A stretch of DNA of 64,000 nucleotides from an uncultured beta proteobacterium (GTDB lineage Bacteria; Pseudomonadota; Gammaproteobacteria; Burkholderiales; Burkholderiaceae): the NCBI GenBank assembly GCA_903900805.1, contig CAIUOP010000055.1, positions 1 to 64,000 on the forward strand. Direction: 5' to 3'. Of this stretch, positions 23,181 to 33,576 are shown one piece after another; position 1 is the stretch's first letter; every line of letters begins with the position of its first letter. The notes beneath the pieces were generated by a model. The model made no database searches and was not told the DNA's origin. It saw only the letters and a program-made list of their open reading frames with translations. The position numbers and the translations under genes were made by a program.

Positions 23181-24953
23181 ATGACCAAGCAGAAGAGCAA
23201 GACCAATCCCCGTGGGTTTCGCACCCTTGCAGCACTAACCCCTTTTCTAAAGCCCTATAAAAAGCAATTTGTCTTAGCGATCTTTAGCTTGGTTCTGGCT
23301 GCCAGTGCAACCTTAGCCGTTCCCTTCTCTTTTAGACAAATCATTGATTTGGGATTTAATGCCAATAGTGGCAGCCAAATCAATACGACTTTTTTAACCT
23401 TATTTGCTGTTGCTTGTTTAGTCGCATTAGGTACGTCACTGCGTTTTTATATGGTGTCCTGGTTGGGCGAAAAGATTACGACCGATATTCGCTCCGCTGT
23501 CTATAGCCATGTCATCAAACAAAGCCCTGAGTTCTTTGAATTAACGCATAGCGGTGAAATTCTCTCGCGCCTCAACACTGATACCGTCCTGATCCAGACC
23601 TTAATTGGTACGAGTGTCTCGATGGCGATTCGCAATATGCTCTTGCTAGCAGGTGGCTTGGTAATGATGTTTATCACCAGCCCAAAATTATCAGTGCTGA
23701 TATTTGCTACCTTGCTAATGACCATCATTCCGACCGTGATTATGGGTAGACGTGTTCGCAAGCTTTCGCGTAATTCTCAGGATAAGATTGCCGATGCCTC
23801 TGCCCTAGCAAGCGAGAAATTAAACGCCATTCCAACGATTCAGTCTTTTACCAATGAAAAGATTGAAATCAATCGCTTTAACCAATCGATTCAAACGGCC
23901 CTAATTGCGGCGATCACCCGGACACAAGCTCGATCTTTACTCACCTTTGTTGCGATCTTATTTGGCTTTACCAGCATTATTTTGGTTCTCTGGCTTGGCG
24001 CTTATGCCGTGATGGATAACCAAATTACCGCTGGAGAGTTATCTCAATTTATTTTGTATGCTGTGATTGTGGCCGGTGCGATTGCTGGTATCTCTGAAGT
24101 AGTGGGTGATACTCAAAGAGCCATTGGTGCTAGTGATCGTCTTTTAGAACTACTCAACGTTCAGTCATCTATTCAGACGGTAGCAGTGGTGGAATCAATC
24201 CCCCAGGTTAATGCCAATGGTATTGGAGTGGCAGTGGATAACTTGTGCTTTCACTATCCCTCTAATCAAAATAGCGTTTTATCGGATGTCTCTTTTGAGA
24301 TTAAACCTGGTGAGAGAATTGCGGTTGTTGGCCCCTCTGGTGCTGGTAAGACTACCCTCTTTCAACTACTTCAGCGCTTTTATGATCCCACCAGCGGGAA
24401 GATTCTGTTTAATGGCATCAACATTCGAGATCTTGAATTAGAAGCTCTGCGCAAAATGATTGGTGTAGTGCCACAAGACATTGTGATTTTTTCTGATAAC
24501 GCCATGGAAAATATTCGCTTTGGGAAAATGGATGCTACGGATGATGAGGTTTTCGCTGCCGCTCGCTTAGCAATTGCTGATGAATTTATCTCTAAGCTGC
24601 CTGAGGGCTACCAAAGCTTCTTAGGTGATCGCGGTATTCGCTTATCAGGAGGACAAAAGCAGCGCATTGCGATTGCCAGAGTCTTGTTAAAGAATCCAGC
24701 ACTATTACTTCTCGATGAAGCTACAAGTGCTCTTGATGCTGAATCAGAATTACTCGTTCAGCGCGCACTTGAGGCCGCCATGGATCACCGAACTACTATT
24801 GTGATTGCGCATCGACTCTCTACAGTCAAGCAAGCTGACAAAATTCTGGTTTTGGAAAACGGACGAATCATTGAAACCGGCACCCATGCCGATTTAATCT
24901 TGCGCAGTGGTCTGTATGCCCGTTTGGCTAAACTGCAATTTACGGATCAATAA
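23181..24953 (+). CDS. ABC exporter (fused permease/ATPase, ABCB/MsbA-like)
   Basis: TM region plus Walker A GPSGAGKTT, signature LSGGQKQR. Confidence 0.93.
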   Translation: MTKQKSKTNPRGFRTLAALTPFLKPYKKQFVLAIFSLVLAASATLAVPFSFRQIIDLGFNANSGSQINTTFLTLFAVACLVALGTSLRFYMVSWLGEKITTDIRSAVYSHVIKQSPEFFELTHSGEILSRLNTDTVLIQTLIGTSVSMAIRNMLLLAGGLVMMFITSPKLSVLIFATLLMTIIPTVIMGRRVRKLSRNSQDKIADASALASEKLNAIPTIQSFTNEKIEINRFNQSIQTALIAAITRTQARSLLTFVAILFGFTSIILVLWLGAYAVMDNQITAGELSQFILYAVIVAGAIAGISEVVGDTQRAIGASDRLLELLNVQSSIQTVAVVESIPQVNANGIGVAVDNLCFHYPSNQNSVLSDVSFEIKPGERIAVVGPSGAGKTTLFQLLQRFYDPTSGKILFNGINIRDLELEALRKMIGVVPQDIVIFSDNAMENIRFGKMDATDDEVFAAARLAIADEFISKLPEGYQSFLGDRGIRLSGGQKQRIAIARVLLKNPALLLLDEATSALDAESELLVQRALEAAMDHRTTIVIAHRLSTVKQADKILVLENGRIIETGTHADLILRSGLYARLAKLQFTDQ

Positions 24954-25040
24954 GAAATCAGGAAGTCAGCGCAGCCTTAAATTATCAGCAGCATTCTCAT
25001 AGCTCGCTAGAGAAGTACACCAACTCCTTTTGCACTGCTA

Positions 25041-26669
25041 TTAGCACTCAAACTTAGAAACGAGATCCTTTAGTTTAGCTGCTACTTTTGCTAACTCAGC
25101 AGAGGAGTGCTGAATTTCAGATGAGCCTGAAGAAATACCCCGAGAGGCTAATGCTACTGCTTCAACAGTCTCTGTAATTCTGGCTGAGCTACCTGCTGAT
25201 GTGGAAATATTTCGGGAAATCTCGCTGACGGTAGCAGCTTGCTCTTCAACTGCTGATGCAATGATGCCGGAGATGTCATCAATTTTATTAATAATCTGGG
25301 TGATTTCAGCAATCGATTCGATCGCAGCTTTAGCATCAGCCTGAATGGCATCAATTGACTGACCAATTTCATTGGTGGCTTTTGCGGTAGAACGAGCCAA
25401 TTCTTTTACTTCATTTGCCACTACGGCAAAGCCTTTTCCTAACTCTCCAGCTCGTGCTGCTTCGATGGTCGCATTCAGAGCGAGCAAATTAGTTTGTTCA
25501 GCAATATCTGCAATCACTGCGACTACTTCACCTATTTGAATGCTACTGTTGCTCAGTTTAGACATTTGCTGATTAGTATTATTCGCAATGGTGACCGCTT
25601 TGTTAGCAACCCGGGAAGCTTCCATAGCATTGATGGAAATCTCCCGAATGCTAGAGCTAAATTCCTCGGCTGAAGTCGCTACAGACTGCGTGTTTTGACT
25701 AACGATGTCAGAGGATTGAGCAACTTCATTTGCCTGAGTAGATGTTTCTTCTGCATTAGCATTCAGTTGGGCGCTTACTGCAGCCAACTCCTCGGAGGAT
25801 GCACTAATCATTAGTGCATTGTTACTAATTTCTTGAATGGCCCCACGAAGATTATCTTGTAGTTTTTGAGTGGACTGCGCAATTTGACCTACGACGCCAG
25901 CATAATTAATGCCTTCAATAGTAGTGTTTAGACGAGACTCAGCCAAAGCATTCAGCGCTTCTTTAGTCTTGTTAAGGGGATCAATAATAGAATGTCTAAA
26001 ACGAATACCAATCAGAATGCTTAGTCCGATTGAGATAAGAATGGTCACAAGCGTAGAGATAATTGCATAATGCTTAGCTGACTCAGCTGCTTGGTTAAAT
26101 AGAGCGGCACTTTCTAATTTGGCATCCACAAAATCCTGTAAGTTTTTTGTGATACGCGGCTTAAAGCCCTGAAACTTGTCACTAAAATACATGGCAGTTG
26201 CAGCAGATGGAGAACTCTTTTCAAGGATAGCGACCTGCTCGATTGCAATTACGTAAATATCAAAGTCTTCAACTAACTCATTAAACTCAACCCTTGTTTT
26301 AGAGCGGATAATTTTGACATCAGCACGTTTGATGTTTTCTTGTAAATTAGTTTTTAGCTTTTCAATAGTTGCTAATGATTGCTCACGCAGTGCTTGCCCT
26401 TCATTTTTATTTGGAAGAGTGGATGCAAGCAGTAAGTGATTGAGTGTAATATCTAATGCGGCGGCGTCAATTTGTAATTGCTTTGAATCTTCGATCCCTT
26501 TTGAGCCTTGTTCATATAACCAGTCGGCACTTTTGCCCATGACGTAGTAGCCATAGATTGAAATTCCCCCAACGATCAGCGTAAAAAATAGAATCAGACC
26601 AAAGCTAACTTGCAGCTTAGTTTTGACAGTAGACCGTCTTTCAAAATTATCTAAAAAGTTGCGAAACAT
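25041..26669 (-). CDS. Methyl-accepting chemotaxis protein
   Basis: N-terminal TM, periplasmic helical domain, HAMP, hairpin tip [35 protein letters not shown]. Confidence 0.94.
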   Translation of the reverse strand: MFRNFLDNFERRSTVKTKLQVSFGLILFFTLIVGGISIYGYYVMGKSADWLYEQGSKGIEDSKQLQIDAAALDITLNHLLLASTLPNKNEGQALREQSLATIEKLKTNLQENIKRADVKIIRSKTRVEFNELVEDFDIYVIAIEQVAILEKSSPSAATAMYFSDKFQGFKPRITKNLQDFVDAKLESAALFNQAAESAKHYAIISTLVTILISIGLSILIGIRFRHSIIDPLNKTKEALNALAESRLNTTIEGINYAGVVGQIAQSTQKLQDNLRGAIQEISNNALMISASSEELAAVSAQLNANAEETSTQANEVAQSSDIVSQNTQSVATSAEEFSSSIREISINAMEASRVANKAVTIANNTNQQMSKLSNSSIQIGEVVAVIADIAEQTNLLALNATIEAARAGELGKGFAVVANEVKELARSTAKATNEIGQSIDAIQADAKAAIESIAEITQIINKIDDISGIIASAVEEQAATVSEISRNISTSAGSSARITETVEAVALASRGISSGSSEIQHSSAELAKVAAKLKDLVSKFEC

Positions 26670-26815
26670 TCGGTAGGGCTTCCTGAAGAAGGTTTATGCG
26701 TAAGGTGGCCAATTGAATGGGGCTAATTTATGGTTATTGCCTAATATAAGCTAATATTACAGTAGTCCCCATTCTATCCGCCCGCCCAAATAAATGTCTA
26801 TTACTATTAGCTTAA

Positions 26816-29050
26816 ATGGAAAATCAGGACGAAATCCTCGCTGAATTTATCCTGGAAGCCCGGGAAATTATCGATCGACTAGACGGTGATTTTGTACGTC
26901 TTGAAGAAAACCCTGAGGATCAGGCCTTGGTGGGTAATATCTTCCGAGGATTACACACCCTTAAAGGGAGTAGCGGCTTTTTTTATCTCAAGCGCTTAGA
27001 GAAGCTTTCTCATGCTGGTGAGAGTTTACTTGGCAAAATTCGTGCTGGTCAGGCTACTTTAGATTTTGATAAATCTACTCGCTTGCTGGAGATGAATGAC
27101 ATTCTTCGAAGCATTATTGAGGGGGTGGAAGCGAATCGTGAAGAGCCTGCTGGTGATGACGGGGAGTTGATTGCAGCTTTACTTGGTGAAGCTTCAGTTA
27201 CAGTAAAACAGACTCAAGACACGACTTCACCTCCAGTGACAAATGAAGTATCTGAAGTAATCATTAAGCCAGAATCACAACCTGCCCCAGAAATTCAGAT
27301 GGAGTATTCAGAACCTACAGAGGCTCTCATACCTAACACTCCAGGGCAAGAGGTTGTAGTCCCCGTTAAAGTCAATCCAGAAGTACTCGATAAGTTAATG
27401 AATATTGCTAGTGAGATGGTGCTTGCGCGTAATCGATTACTGCCCTTTTCTCAGCAATCTAGCGATAAGTTATTTACTAGTGCAGTGCGAAGTATTGACC
27501 TCTTAACCCTAGAGCTGCAAGAACGCATGATGAAAATGCGGATGCAGCCTATTTTTCATATTTGGGACAAGTTTCCCCGCTTAGTCAGAGATGTTTCTGC
27601 TGAGTGCGGCAAGAAGGTACGCCTTTTGCAAGAGGGATCTGAAACTGAGTTAGATCGTATCTTGCTTGATAGTATTCGTGATCCACTCATACATCTCATT
27701 CGCAACAGCATAGATCACAGTATTGAATCTCCAGAAATCCGTTTAGAAAAAGGGAAGACAGAGATTGCATACTTAGTCCTTCGTGCGGCACACCAAAATG
27801 GCATCGTCATTGTTGAGGTGATTGATGATGGAGCTGGCGTAGATTTCGAGCGTGTGCGTCAGCGTGCCGTATCTCGCGGCTTAATCAGTGCTGAAAAAGC
27901 GCAATTGCTAAATCACAAAGAGTTGATTGATCTCATCTTCCTTCCGGGCTTCTCTACGCGTGACGCTATTACCAATCTCTCCGGCCGAGGGGTAGGCATG
28001 GATGTGGTGAAAAACAATATTGAGAATATTGGTGGCAGCATTGAAATTACCAGCATTCCCAATGAAGGTACCCATGTCAAGTTAAAGATCCCTCTGACAT
28101 TGGCTATCCTGCCAACCTTATTTGTCAGGTCTGGGGGGGAGATATTCTTAATTCCCCAAAACCGTATCTTAGAATTAGTCCGTTTTGCTCCAGATCAAGC
28201 TAATAATGGTATTGAAGATTTTTATGGCACCCCAACGTTCCGCTTGAGAGATAAGTTAATCCCCTTATTGTTCTTAGATGAGCAACTGAAGATGGTTAAA
28301 AAACCACTGAAGCCAAAACAGAAGCTCTTTATTACTCTTCTGAACTTCAATGGCACTTTATTTGGATTGGTTGTAGAAGAAGTCTTGAATATTCAAGATA
28401 TCGTTATCAAGCCTTTGGGCGAGTTATTAAGAGATATGTCTAATTTTGCCGGCGCTACCATTATGGGTGATGGCGAAGTTGCCCTCATTTTGGATGTGGA
28501 TGGTATTGCCCGTAAATCCGGCTTGGTTGAGCGACTCCAAGCTAATCCAATTAGGCAGGAAGAGCTCTATGTGCCGACTGTCGAGGAGATGGTTTCCGTA
28601 TTGCTTTTTGAGATTCCTGGGCTCAATAAAATCGCCCTACCTTTGGACTCTATCGACCATATTATTAAGTTAGATCCAAGTCAAATTCAGCAAAATGGTA
28701 TCCGTGAAGTCGTCTATTTTAATGAGCAGCTGATGGATTTAGTGCGGCTCGATCATTATGTTAGCGGGGGGTCTAAGGATTCTCACTTGCATCACTCTCG
28801 CGTTCCAGTATTAACGTGCCATTACCGTGATCGCTTATATGGTTTAGTGGTAAAGCAAGTGACCGATATTATTGAAGTACCTGCTAAATTGCATGAGCTC
28901 TCAACCCCTCAACGAGGTTTAAATGGCTGCATCATCTACAATGATCTAGTGATTAATGTCTTGGACTTAGAAGAGGTATTGGTGATGCACAATATCCAAG
29001 AAGAGTCTGATGAATATCCTAAAGTCATTGATTTATATCTTCCCGGTTAA
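26816..29050 (+). CDS. cheA: CheA-type histidine kinase with tandem C-terminal CheW-like domains
   Basis: HPt HTLKGSSGFF, N-box HLIRNSIDHS, G-boxes DDGAGV and GRGVGMDVV; two CheW-like segments; no evident P2 domain. Confidence 0.9.
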   Translation: MENQDEILAEFILEAREIIDRLDGDFVRLEENPEDQALVGNIFRGLHTLKGSSGFFYLKRLEKLSHAGESLLGKIRAGQATLDFDKSTRLLEMNDILRSIIEGVEANREEPAGDDGELIAALLGEASVTVKQTQDTTSPPVTNEVSEVIIKPESQPAPEIQMEYSEPTEALIPNTPGQEVVVPVKVNPEVLDKLMNIASEMVLARNRLLPFSQQSSDKLFTSAVRSIDLLTLELQERMMKMRMQPIFHIWDKFPRLVRDVSAECGKKVRLLQEGSETELDRILLDSIRDPLIHLIRNSIDHSIESPEIRLEKGKTEIAYLVLRAAHQNGIVIVEVIDDGAGVDFERVRQRAVSRGLISAEKAQLLNHKELIDLIFLPGFSTRDAITNLSGRGVGMDVVKNNIENIGGSIEITSIPNEGTHVKLKIPLTLAILPTLFVRSGGEIFLIPQNRILELVRFAPDQANNGIEDFYGTPTFRLRDKLIPLLFLDEQLKMVKKPLKPKQKLFITLLNFNGTLFGLVVEEVLNIQDIVIKPLGELLRDMSNFAGATIMGDGEVALILDVDGIARKSGLVERLQANPIRQEELYVPTVEEMVSVLLFEIPGLNKIALPLDSIDHIIKLDPSQIQQNGIREVVYFNEQLMDLVRLDHYVSGGSKDSHLHHSRVPVLTCHYRDRLYGLVVKQVTDIIEVPAKLHELSTPQRGLNGCIIYNDLVINVLDLEEVLVMHNIQEESDEYPKVIDLYLPG

Positions 29051-29052
29051 AT

Positions 29053-29523
29053 ATGGAACGCTCATTCTTAACCTTTAATGTTGGCAGCTATACCTTAGGT
29101 ATTCCTGCAGAAGAATTGATTGAGGTCAATCGAAATTTAAGCTGCACCAATGTGCCGGGCAGCCCCAAAATGATTCGGGGCATATTGAATTTGCGAGGCT
29201 TACTAATGCCAGTAGTCGATATTAGTGCCTACTTAGATATTGCTGATTCAAAGTGTGAGTCATTTAGCATCATTCTTAAAGTACAAGAAAATAATATTGC
29301 ATTGATGGTAGATGCGATCGGCGATATTCTGACGTTTAATAACGAAGAACTGGTATTACCACCAAGCCATTTATCAGGACAATTTGAAGGGGCAATTGAA
29401 GGTGCATTTAGATTGCCTGAAGGACTTTTAATTCTGTTAGATACCGCTGCAATCTCTCGTAATGCCCAAAATCCGCATGGGATAGTTCCTACTGCCCTTC
29501 AGTCGCTGCCTGCATTGCCCTAA
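29053..29523 (+). CDS. cheW: CheW-like adaptor
   Basis: CheW fold (GSYTLGIPAEELIEV, IRGILNLRG), 2 nt after cheA. Confidence 0.9.
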   Translation: MERSFLTFNVGSYTLGIPAEELIEVNRNLSCTNVPGSPKMIRGILNLRGLLMPVVDISAYLDIADSKCESFSIILKVQENNIALMVDAIGDILTFNNEELVLPPSHLSGQFEGAIEGAFRLPEGLLILLDTAAISRNAQNPHGIVPTALQSLPALP

Positions 29524-29981
29524 TAGGATTGATAGATCTTAAGTAGTGTTCTGTATACCTGTTTGGCAAAACTGTAATTACAGATCGATCAGAAGTAGAG
29601 AATGTAGCAAAGGTAATGCAGTTTTAGATTATCCGTAGCATTTTCAGAATTCCCCAGATCATCCAAATAATCAGCAAGACTAAGACAGTTCGTGCATCTA
29701 GCGAAATTCTGAATAACTGCAATTGTCTGTGAGAACACTCTATAGAAACTCGCAAAGCCGATCTCCTCAATTTGAAGAGTTCAGCGTAGAGCTATCAGTA
29801 GGTATTGAATAGAGCTGAAAGATGAATTGGTTGTGGGAAAGCACACAACATTACAGCCTCCTACACCTTATGCATACAAATTACTTTTGTGAATCTGAAT
29901 TACGTCCCTGAGAAACCTTCTTGCGCATGAATGCTGGCTTGATGGCTTCTTCCTGCCATTAAGCCCGTGCTCCTTAAGCCT

Positions 29982-30008
29982 TTACAAGTGTAAGGCTTTG
30001 CTTTACAC
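29982..30008. promoter_or_regulatory. Putative autoregulatory operator of the higBA-like operon
   Basis: TTACAAGTGTAA followed by GTGTAA-N9-TTACAC just upstream of the toxin start. Confidence 0.5.
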
Positions 30009-30035
30009 TTTATTACAAGCCTTTAAAATGGATAA

Positions 30036-30311
30036 ATGATTGAATCATTTATGCACAAGGGCTTGAAAGAGTTATTTGAGGACGGCAAAAGCATCAAAGT
30101 TCAGAAGTTGTTGGTTGCCAGAATTCTGCGTCGCTTAGATGCAATTGATTCTGCTAAATCACTAGATGATCTAAAGGTTCCAGGTTTTAATTTTCATGGA
30201 TTAGAAGGAGTTCCGAAACGCTACAGCATTCACATCAATGGTCCTTGGTGCCTCACTTTTGAGTGGCGCGAAGAAAATGCTTATCGACTTAACTTAGAAA
30301 ACTATCACTAA
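30036..30311 (+). CDS. higB: HigB/RelE-family toxin
   Basis: Killer-protein-like sequence (LEGVPKRYSIHINGPWCLTFEW), paired with antitoxin. Confidence 0.88.
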   Translation: MIESFMHKGLKELFEDGKSIKVQKLLVARILRRLDAIDSAKSLDDLKVPGFNFHGLEGVPKRYSIHINGPWCLTFEWREENAYRLNLENYH

Positions 30312-30315
30312 TATC

Positions 30316-30618
30316 ATGCGCAAAAGATCACCCACCCATCCAGGCGCCATCTTGAGAGAAGATGTCTTTCCTACGCTTGGCATCTCTGTTACTGAGTTTT
30401 CTAGGCACCTTGGGATTTCTAGACAGACACTTCACTCTGTACTAGCCGAAAAGAGCTCAATCACTCCTGAGCTAGCTTTGCGCATAGGTGCATTCTTGGG
30501 TAATGGCCCACAACTGTGGATAGAAATGCAGTCGAAATATGACTTGTGGCAAGCAGAGGTCAAACTAAAGAAAGTATTACCTAAAATTACTCTCTTTAAA
30601 GATCTTTTAGCTGCTTAA
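30316..30618 (+). CDS. higA: HigA-family antitoxin (HTH)
   Basis: HPGAILREDVFPTLGISVTEFSRHLGISRQTLHSVL HTH. Confidence 0.92.
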   Translation: MRKRSPTHPGAILREDVFPTLGISVTEFSRHLGISRQTLHSVLAEKSSITPELALRIGAFLGNGPQLWIEMQSKYDLWQAEVKLKKVLPKITLFKDLLAA

Positions 30619-30637
30619 CCCACCACCCCATAGCTCT

Positions 30638-32377
30638 CTAGAAAATATCTGGCTCTGGCACTGCTTTACCAAAGCTAGTTTCCAGGAAATCAAAGTCACA
30701 ACCCTCATCTGCTTGCAAGATGTGGCGGCTAAACATCCAACCATAGCCACGTTCATATTTCGGCTCTGGTGCTTTCCACTTTGCTTTTCTTTGAGTGAGC
30801 TCCTCATCACTAATCTCAAGATGAATTTTTCTATTGGGTACATCAACGGTAATGAGGTCACCCGTTTTAACGAGCGCTAATGGACCACCAATATAGGATT
30901 CTGGTGAGGCATGCAAAATGCAAGCCCCATAACTCGTTCCACTCATGCGCGCATCCGATAAGCGCAGCATATCGCGTACCCCTTGCTTAACGAGCTTTAC
31001 TGGAATGGGCAACATACCCCACTCGGGCATACCAGGGCCACCTTTGGGGCCTGCGTTTCTGAGCACTAAGATGTGATTTTCTGTGACGTCGAGGTTTTCA
31101 TCTTCAACGGCTTTTTTCATTTCAGGATAGCTATCAAAAACTAAGGCTGGGCCGGTATGCTTTAAGAATTTCTCTGCACAAGCGCTTGGTTTAATGACTG
31201 CACCACCAGGGGCAATATTACCTTTGAGCACTGCGAGTGCGCCCTCTTGATAGATTGCTTTATTTAGCGGCCTGATGACATCTTCGTTATGCACTTCTGC
31301 ATTTTTAATATTCTCGCCAATCGTTTTACCGGTGATGGTCATTGCGCTTGGATTAAGATGCGCACCCATTTGTTTTAGCAATGCTGGCATTCCTCCAGCG
31401 TAATAAAAGTCTTCCATCAAATATTGATCACCACTAGGACGAATATTGGCAATCACGGGAACTTTTCTGCTGGCCTTGTCAAAATCATCTAAGGTCACAG
31501 TGCATTCTGTGCCAGCGCGTCTTGACATCGCAATCAAATGAATGATGGCGTTTGTGCTGCAACCCATAGCCATAGCAGCATTAATCGCATTTAAGAAACT
31601 TGTTTTATTTAAGACTTTGGCAGGAGTTAAATCTTCCCAGACCATCTCTACTATTCTTCTGCCGCAAGCGGCGGCCATACGTGGATGACTAGCATCAGCC
31701 GCTGGAATACTTGATGCGCCAGGCAATGTGAGACCTAATGCTTCGGTAATACCCATCATGGTGGCTGCAGTACCCATGGTCATACAAGTACCATGACTGC
31801 GCGCGATACCACCCTCTACTTCTAGCCACTGTGCTTCTGAGAGCTTGCCAGCGCGGCGCTCATCCCAATACTTCCAAGCATCAGAGCCTGAACCAAGAAC
31901 TTTACCCTTCCAATTGCCACGCAACATAGGACCAGCAGGTAAATACACAAATGGTAGGCCAGCAGATAGAGCACCCATTACTAAACCAGGAGTGGTTTTA
32001 TCACAGCCACCCATAAGCACTGCGCCATCCACTGGATGAGAGCGAATGAGCTCTTCTGTTTCCATGGCGAGCATATTGCGATAGAGCATGGTTGTGGGTT
32101 TGACGTACGTCTCTGACAGTGAAATTGCTGGTAGCTCTAGCGGAAAGCCCCCTTCTTGAAAAATACCGCGCTTGACATCCTCAACCCGTTGCTTGAAATG
32201 CGTATGACAAGGATTGACGTCAGACCAGGTATTAATAATGGCAATGACTGGCTTGCCAGACCAATCCTCAGGGCCATAGCCCATTTGCATGGCGCGTGAG
32301 CGATGCCCAAATGAGCGTAAATCATCTGGCTCGAACCAACGGGCACTTCGCAGGGATTCTTTAGTCTTTTTTGGCAT
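30638..32377 (-). CDS. IlvD/Edd family dehydratase (sugar-acid dehydratase, L-arabinonate-type)
   Basis: NTWSDVNPCHTHF, GGCDKTTPG Fe-S motif, SHGTCMTMGTA. Confidence 0.88.
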   Translation of the reverse strand: MPKKTKESLRSARWFEPDDLRSFGHRSRAMQMGYGPEDWSGKPVIAIINTWSDVNPCHTHFKQRVEDVKRGIFQEGGFPLELPAISLSETYVKPTTMLYRNMLAMETEELIRSHPVDGAVLMGGCDKTTPGLVMGALSAGLPFVYLPAGPMLRGNWKGKVLGSGSDAWKYWDERRAGKLSEAQWLEVEGGIARSHGTCMTMGTAATMMGITEALGLTLPGASSIPAADASHPRMAAACGRRIVEMVWEDLTPAKVLNKTSFLNAINAAMAMGCSTNAIIHLIAMSRRAGTECTVTLDDFDKASRKVPVIANIRPSGDQYLMEDFYYAGGMPALLKQMGAHLNPSAMTITGKTIGENIKNAEVHNEDVIRPLNKAIYQEGALAVLKGNIAPGGAVIKPSACAEKFLKHTGPALVFDSYPEMKKAVEDENLDVTENHILVLRNAGPKGGPGMPEWGMLPIPVKLVKQGVRDMLRLSDARMSGTSYGACILHASPESYIGGPLALVKTGDLITVDVPNRKIHLEISDEELTQRKAKWKAPEPKYERGYGWMFSRHILQADEGCDFDFLETSFGKAVPEPDIF

Positions 32378-32518
32378 TGGGGTTTAGCCGGAGATTTAAA
32401 CACCCCTATATTAATGCCTACCCCCAAGAAAGGGTATATCTGCACTTGTTTTATAGTTGGCTATTAATTACCCTGACTTATAGGTATCGAATGGGTAGTG
32501 ATTAATAAGGATCTATAT

Positions 32519-33559
32519 ATGAGCCGCAATGTGGGTTGGATGAGTCAAAATTCTATTTTCATCACGGTGCTGCTTGTCTGCAGCCTCTTTTGTGCAGGTT
32601 CTCTGCCCGCAATCGCGCAATCTGATTACCCAAATAAGCCCGTCAAAATTATTGTGCCCTTTCCTCCTGGGGGTACCACCGATTTAATGGCGCGTATTTC
32701 TGCTGAGCAACTTACCAAGATCTTTAAGCAAGCTTTTGTGATTGAGAATATTGGTGGCGGTGGCGGCGTCATCGGTGCTGAGCGAGCTGCTGGTGCTCAG
32801 CCTGATGGCTATACCCTCGTCATGACTGGTGTTGGTCAAAACGCCGTTGCTCATGGTCTTGATCCTAATCTCAAATACGACTCATTAAAAGATTTTGCCC
32901 ATATTACTTTAATTGATTTAGGTCCCAATGTATTGGTGGTGAACCCAGATCGCCCCTTTAAAACATTAAAAGATGTGATCGATTACGCTAGAAAAAATCC
33001 AGGCAAGCTTGACTATGGCTATACCTATGCTTCCTCAGGTCATATGGCGATGGAGTTAATGCGCCAAGCGACTTCTACTTGTGCGGATATGAAAACCAAA
33101 ACCAATTGCAACCCGCTGCCTATCGTTGGTATCCCGTATCGCGGAGGCGGTCCTCTCTTGAATGCTATCTTGGCAAACGAAATACCCATGATCTTTATTA
33201 ATCAAGATGCGGCTTTGCCCTTTGTTGCGGCAGGTAAGTTAAGGCCGATTGCGGTCAGTAGCTTGCAGCGTAACGCGCTGTATCCGAATGTTCCTACCGT
33301 AGCAGAGAGTGGTTACCCAGGATTTCAGGCGCTCTCTTGGGCTGGCATCAGCGCTCCTAAAGGAACGCCTAAGCCCGTGCTTGATAAGTTAGAGGCTGCC
33401 ATGATTTTGGCTTTACAAACACCTGAAGTGAAACAACGGATTGAGTCAGTCGGCTTTGTCATTCCGGCTTTAGGCTCAACTGCCTATGTCAACTTTTTAA
33501 AATCAGAAATTGAGCTATGGACCTCTTTGATTAAGAAGTCTGGAATTAAGCCAGAATAG
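32519..33559 (+). CDS. Bug/TctC family tripartite tricarboxylate transporter substrate-binding protein
   Basis: Signal peptide, YPNKPVKIIVPFPPGGTTDLMAR; AAGGA upstream of ATG at 32519. Confidence 0.92.
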   Translation: MSRNVGWMSQNSIFITVLLVCSLFCAGSLPAIAQSDYPNKPVKIIVPFPPGGTTDLMARISAEQLTKIFKQAFVIENIGGGGGVIGAERAAGAQPDGYTLVMTGVGQNAVAHGLDPNLKYDSLKDFAHITLIDLGPNVLVVNPDRPFKTLKDVIDYARKNPGKLDYGYTYASSGHMAMELMRQATSTCADMKTKTNCNPLPIVGIPYRGGGPLLNAILANEIPMIFINQDAALPFVAAGKLRPIAVSSLQRNALYPNVPTVAESGYPGFQALSWAGISAPKGTPKPVLDKLEAAMILALQTPEVKQRIESVGFVIPALGSTAYVNFLKSEIELWTSLIKKSGIKPE

Positions 33560-33576
33560 TTGTCTGCAGCATTTCC

